This document shows positions 61,040 to 64,000 of a DNA stretch of 64,000 bases, piece by piece. Source of the stretch: Rhizobiales bacterium GAS188 (GTDB lineage Bacteria; Pseudomonadota; Alphaproteobacteria; Rhizobiales; Beijerinckiaceae); the NCBI GenBank assembly GCA_900104855.1, contig FNSS01000001.1, forward strand, positions 3,348,001 through 3,412,000, written 5' to 3'. How positions within the stretch are numbered: position 1 is the first letter of the stretch; each line of letters starts with the position of its first letter. The translations under genes were made by a program, and so were the position numbers. The notes beneath the pieces were generated by a model. That model saw nothing but the letters and a program-made list of their open reading frames with translations, was not told where the DNA came from and made no database searches.

Positions 61040-61794
61040 GCCGGCGGGCGCCGCTCGCGGGCCTGGCTCTCGCCGCGAGCCTTCTTTTCGACGGCTCGCC
61101 GCCGCTGCGGGCCGAGCCGCAGTCCCTGCAGGAAATGGATAAGCTCGCTCAGGGCTTGGTCGCTCAAGACTTGGCGGCCGCAGGGTTCCCGGTGCGCTAT
61201 CGCCATGGGCGGGCGCTCTATCGGGAGGTGGTGAAGGCGGCCGCCGAACGGGCCGGCCTTCCGGCAGAGATCGTCGATGCCGTGATCAGGACCGAAAGCG
61301 GCTATGATCCGAACGTGACGGGCACGGTCGGCGAGGTCGGCCTGATGCAGGTGCGACCCTCGACGGCGCGGCTTCTCGGCTTCACCGGCACGCTCGAGGA
61401 GATGCGCGAGCCCCATGCCAATATCGCGCTCGGCGTCGCTTATCTCGCCGGCGCCTGGCGCCTCGCGAACGGCGATATCTGCACCGCGGTGATGAAATAT
61501 CGCGCCGGCCATGGCGAGACGCGTTTCTCGGCGCGCTCGATCGATTATTGCCTGCGGGTGCGCTCCTATCTGGCGGAAGCCAATTATCCGGTGACCGGCG
61601 AGGTGCCGAGCCCGAGCTTCGGCTTCATCGACACGGGGCCGAGATGGGGTTTCGGCACCGGCTCGGTCGCGGCGGCGAGGCGGCTCGCCTCGCATCGCAA
61701 GCTTCGGAGCCGGGTCGCCTGGCGGAGCTACGACCAGCAGATGAAGACCCTGGACGCACGGGCCCGGTCCAGCATGTCGATCATCATGCGCTGA
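61036..61794 (+). CDS. Lytic transglycosylase (SLT-type) with signal peptide
   Basis: 252 residues. Cleaves peptidoglycan glycan strands with 1,6-anhydro ends. The signal peptide spans APLAGLALAASLLFDGSPPLRA. The SLT domain has the catalytic Glu in VIRTESGYDPNVTG, the family block GEVGLMQVRPSTARLLGF and NIALGVAYLAG...AVMKYRAGHG. The start is TTG 61036, overlapping the transpeptidase stop by TTGA, so the two wall enzymes are coupled. Confidence 0.92.
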   Translation: MSRRAPLAGLALAASLLFDGSPPLRAEPQSLQEMDKLAQGLVAQDLAAAGFPVRYRHGRALYREVVKAAAERAGLPAEIVDAVIRTESGYDPNVTGTVGEVGLMQVRPSTARLLGFTGTLEEMREPHANIALGVAYLAGAWRLANGDICTAVMKYRAGHGETRFSARSIDYCLRVRSYLAEANYPVTGEVPSPSFGFIDTGPRWGFGTGSVAAARRLASHRKLRSRVAWRSYDQQMKTLDARARSSMSIIMR

Positions 61795-61807
61795 GGCCTG
61801 GGATCCG

Positions 61808-61901
61808 CCCTGGGACCGCGACCGTCCCGGTCGCCCTTTTTTCCCAGCGGTGGGGCCATCCCGAGGTCTCAAGGGCGGGCGGGATGCCCGCGATCCCAGG
61901 G
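61808..61901. repeat. CCCTGGGACCGC-family intergenic element, copy D (inverted)
   Basis: Begins CCCTGGGACCGCGACCGTCCCGGTCGC with the mini-hairpin on the left, and ends GGGATGCCCGCGATCCCAGGG (one change, GGTCCC to GATCCC, at the right terminus). It lies between the convergent transglycosylase and enoyl-CoA hydratase genes. Confidence 0.82.
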
Positions 61902-61927
61902 AAGCCTACGAGGTCAGGCGGCGCTGC

Positions 61928-62716
61928 TCAGCTATCCGTGAAGGAAGCCGGGCGCTTGGCGACGAAGGCCGCCATGCCTTCCTTCTGGTCCTTCGTCGCG
62001 AACATGGCGTGGAAGACGCGCCGCTCGAAGCGGATGCCTTCGGCGAGCGTTGTCTCATAGGCGCGGTTGACGCTTTCCTTGGCCATCATGACGATCGGCA
62101 GCGACAGGACCGCAATGGCTTCGGCCGTCTTCATCGCCTCGGTCATCAGCTCGGCCAGCGGCACGATGCGCGCCACGAGGCCCGAGCGCTCGGCCTCGGT
62201 CGCATCCATCATCCGACCGGTCAAGACGAGGTCCATGGCTTTCGCCTTGCCGACGATGCGCGTCAGCCTCTGCGTGCCGCCGGATCCCGGCATGACGCCG
62301 AGCTTGATCTCGGGCTGGCCGAATTTGGCGTTGTCGGCCGCGATGATGATGTCGCACATCATGGCGAGCTCGCAGCCGCCTCCGAGCGCGAAGCCGGCGA
62401 CCGCCGCGATGATCGGCTTGCGGCGCGAGGCGACCCGGTCCCATGAGGTGATGAAATCCTCGAGATAGGTTGCCGGATAGGATTTCTCCTGCATCTCCTT
62501 GATGTCGGCGCCAGCCGCGAACGCTTTCTCGGAGCCGGTGATGATGCTGCAGCCCAGTTGCGGATCGGCCTCGAAGCGGTCGAGCGCTTCGTTGACCTCG
62601 CGCACCAGCTCCGAGTTCAGGGCGTTCAGCGCCTGCGGCCGATTGAGCTTGATCACGCCGACCTTGTCGCCGCTCGCAAGCGTGTGGCTCTCGACGACGA
62701 TCGTCTCATAGGTCAT
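61928..62716 (-). CDS. Enoyl-CoA hydratase
   Basis: 262 residues. Hydrates trans-2-enoyl-CoA in beta-oxidation or phenylacetate breakdown. The oxyanion-hole segments [14 protein letters not shown] and [22 protein letters not shown], the first catalytic Glu in [20 protein letters not shown] and the second acid at [13 protein letters not shown] (Asp in place of Glu, as in many bacterial hydratases) are all visible. It stands alone between copy D of the repeat and a small membrane-protein gene. Confidence 0.93.
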   Translation of the reverse strand: MTYETIVVESHTLASGDKVGVIKLNRPQALNALNSELVREVNEALDRFEADPQLGCSIITGSEKAFAAGADIKEMQEKSYPATYLEDFITSWDRVASRRKPIIAAVAGFALGGGCELAMMCDIIIAADNAKFGQPEIKLGVMPGSGGTQRLTRIVGKAKAMDLVLTGRMMDATEAERSGLVARIVPLAELMTEAMKTAEAIAVLSLPIVMMAKESVNRAYETTLAEGIRFERRVFHAMFATKDQKEGMAAFVAKRPASFTDS

Positions 62717-62850
62717 GTCCGGCTCCCATTGGCTGCGCGTCCAGGATCACTCTACGTCGAAGACCGCTCTTCGCCGGAGATAGCTCCTGGCACGAAATTG
62801 CTAGCCGAGGGCAGGCGGGGAGGCAAACTGCAGGAAGGCCGGTCGACCTT

Positions 62851-63069
62851 TCAATGGGCGATTGCCCGCCGCCAGCGATGGAGCGCCACCAGCGCCCACA
62901 CCGCCTCGATCAGCCCGAAGGGCCACGCGCCCTGAAGGAAGCCATAGGCCGAGCCGAGCGCGCAGGATCCGGCGAAAGCGAAAATGAACCACGGGCTTCG
63001 CTGCTCGAGCGCGTAGGTCACCAGCATGGCGGAGACGGCGAAAAGGCCGAATAAGGTCAGATTGTCCAT
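62851..63069 (-). CDS. Small hydrophobic membrane protein, family not recognised
   Basis: 72 residues with two to three membrane segments (NLTLFGLFAVSAMLVTYAL, WFIFAFAGSCALGSAYGFL and FGLIEAVWALVALHRW). The pattern QGAWPFGLIEAVWALVALHRW recurs in small unnamed bacterial membrane proteins. No function can be assigned. It starts at ATG 63069 and stands alone. Confidence 0.7.
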   Translation of the reverse strand: MDNLTLFGLFAVSAMLVTYALEQRSPWFIFAFAGSCALGSAYGFLQGAWPFGLIEAVWALVALHRWRRAIAH

Positions 63070-63163
63070 GGTTGGCCGCTCATGCAGCTGCGATATTCAG
63101 GCGCATGCGCCGCCGTGGGCGCGCGCCCTGCGGCATCGCACGACATCGCGCCGGCACGGGCTC

Positions 63164-64000
63164 TCAGGGTTTCGTGGCCGCAGCGTCGCGCCGCCGGCGC
63201 ATCAGCGCCTCGAGCTCCTGGTCGTCGGTCGGGATCTGGATGCTGAGGCGCACCAGGAGGTCACCGGTTCCGGATTTGAGTGCCAGCCCCTTGCCCTTCA
63301 GGCGCAGCGTCTTGCCGCCTTGCGTGCCGGCCGGGATCTTCATCTCGACCGCCCCGCCGAGCGTCGGCACCCTGAGCGCTCCGCCCAGCACCGCATCCTC
63401 GAGCGGCACATCGACGAAGGCGCGAAGATCCTTGCCGTCAACCTCGAAGATCGGGTGAGGATGGTAGCGGACCGTGATCAGGGCGTCGCCCGCCTCGCCT
63501 CCGAACTGGCCCGGTTCGCCCAATCCGCGCAGCCTGATTTGCTTGCCGGCCTCGATGCCGGCCGGGATCGTGACCTCGATCTCGCGTCCGGTCGCGAGCG
63601 CGACCCGGCGCTTGCCGCCCTTGGCGACCTCATCGAGCGTGACCTCCATGTCGAAGGTGACGTCAGCGCCGCGTGCGCCGCGCCTCTGGGCACGACCGCC
63701 CGCCTGGCCGGCGCCTGCGCCCCGCCCGAACAATTCGGCGATGATGTCTTCCATGCCCGAGGCGCCGCCCGGAGCGGAACGCGCTCCCGCGCCGCCGAAA
63801 TCGAAGGAGAAGTGCTCGGAGCCGTCCGCTCCCTGGCGGAATCCCCCACGGCCTCCGGGCGCGAAGCCCTGGAAGCGGTCCTTGCCCTCGGCGTCGATCT
63901 CGCCGCGATCGAACCGGCCGCGCTTATCCTTGTCGCCGACGATCTCATAGGCCGCGTTCAGCTCGGCAAATTTGTCTTTCGCTTTCGGATCTTCCTTGTT
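63164..64000 (-). CDS. DnaJ/CbpA-type chaperone (type B), N-terminus off the window
   Basis: About 278 residues are visible. The right edge falls inside the J domain (ELNAAYEIVGDKDKRGRFDR is its end), so the HPD motif lies beyond 64000. A glycine-rich linker (residues about 40-80 of the visible part) is followed by the two beta-sandwich client-binding domains with VTLDEVAKGGKRRVAL, VTIPAGIEAGKQIRLRGLGE and the second VKIPAGTQGGKTLRLKGKG-like block; there is no cysteine zinc finger, so it is type B (CbpA-like). It stimulates DnaK-type ATPase. No partner is seen. Confidence 0.92.
   Translation of the reverse strand, partial: NKEDPKAKDKFAELNAAYEIVGDKDKRGRFDRGEIDAEGKDRFQGFAPGGRGGFRQGADGSEHFSFDFGGAGARSAPGGASGMEDIIAELFGRGAGAGQAGGRAQRRGARGADVTFDMEVTLDEVAKGGKRRVALATGREIEVTIPAGIEAGKQIRLRGLGEPGQFGGEAGDALITVRYHPHPIFEVDGKDLRAFVDVPLEDAVLGGALRVPTLGGAVEMKIPAGTQGGKTLRLKGKGLALKSGTGDLLVRLSIQIPTDDQELEALMRRRRDAAATKP

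Overview
The window reads as chromosome of a high-GC alphaproteobacterium, most probably a member of the Hyphomicrobiales (Rhizobiales). Supporting signs are uniformly GC-rich coding sequence, families typical of that order (DUF2852, DUF992, the gene order YggT - DUF167 - FolD, and AccA - L,D-transpeptidase lipoprotein - lytic transglycosylase), protocatechuate 3,4-dioxygenase genes, and a dense set of short palindromic intergenic repeats. The exact genus cannot be fixed from the sequence alone. One tRNA (Pro, CGG) is present; there is no rRNA, no CRISPR array, and no recognisable transposase or phage gene.

Region 1 (1-12.7 kb) is catabolic. A minus-strand operon holds two oligopeptide-type ABC permeases, a fused two-domain ABC ATPase and a CoA-transferase cut by the left edge. 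It faces a plus-strand acyl-CoA dehydrogenase/SDR pair, a LacI regulator, and a plus-strand run of crotonase, Gfo/Idh/MocA dehydrogenase, D-2-hydroxyacid dehydrogenase and amidohydrolase. Region 2 (12.8-26.7 kb) is mixed: a secreted beta-propeller, an ArsR-SRPBCC-TfoX operon with its operator, an adenylate cyclase/hydrolase fusion, an orphan peptide-type binding protein, tRNA-Pro, a MarR gene divergent from a membrane protein, an inositol-monophosphatase-like gene, an adenine deaminase with its purine permease, and SelO.

Region 3 (26.7-40.3 kb) is the most interesting part: a polyamine/spermidine-type ABC importer, a LysR regulator, an M20 amidohydrolase, a dimethylargininase/arginine-deiminase-fold enzyme overlapping a 5-guanidino-2-oxopentanoate decarboxylase-like TPP enzyme, a Rieske oxygenase with a glutamate bridging residue, a class II aldolase, a CrtI/PYROXD2-like FAD oxidoreductase and an XRE-cupin regulator. 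Two almost identical sequence boxes tie the importer to the M20 operon, and a perfect inverted repeat lies in the divergent XRE/FAD promoter. I read this as a possibly undescribed pathway for a guanidino or N-methylated nitrogen compound, but the substrate is inference.

Region 4 (40.3-64 kb) carries a glycosyltransferase, pcaHG, an amidase, a CGNR regulator, a LivK-type binding protein, a universal stress protein, a PQQ-sugar-dehydrogenase-like secreted propeller, folate metabolism (folD), a class A acid phosphatase, an osmoregulated periplasmic glucan protein, two L,D-transpeptidases, accA, a lytic transglycosylase, an enoyl-CoA hydratase and a DnaJ-type chaperone cut by the right edge.

Several repeat families run through the window: four copies of an approximately 90-bp element with the terminal sequence CCCTGGGACCGC, a CCTTCTCCCGC family, GTCATCCCCGG and GGCCGGGCC palindromes, and 15-bp tandem repeats at three loci, two of them in frame inside genes.
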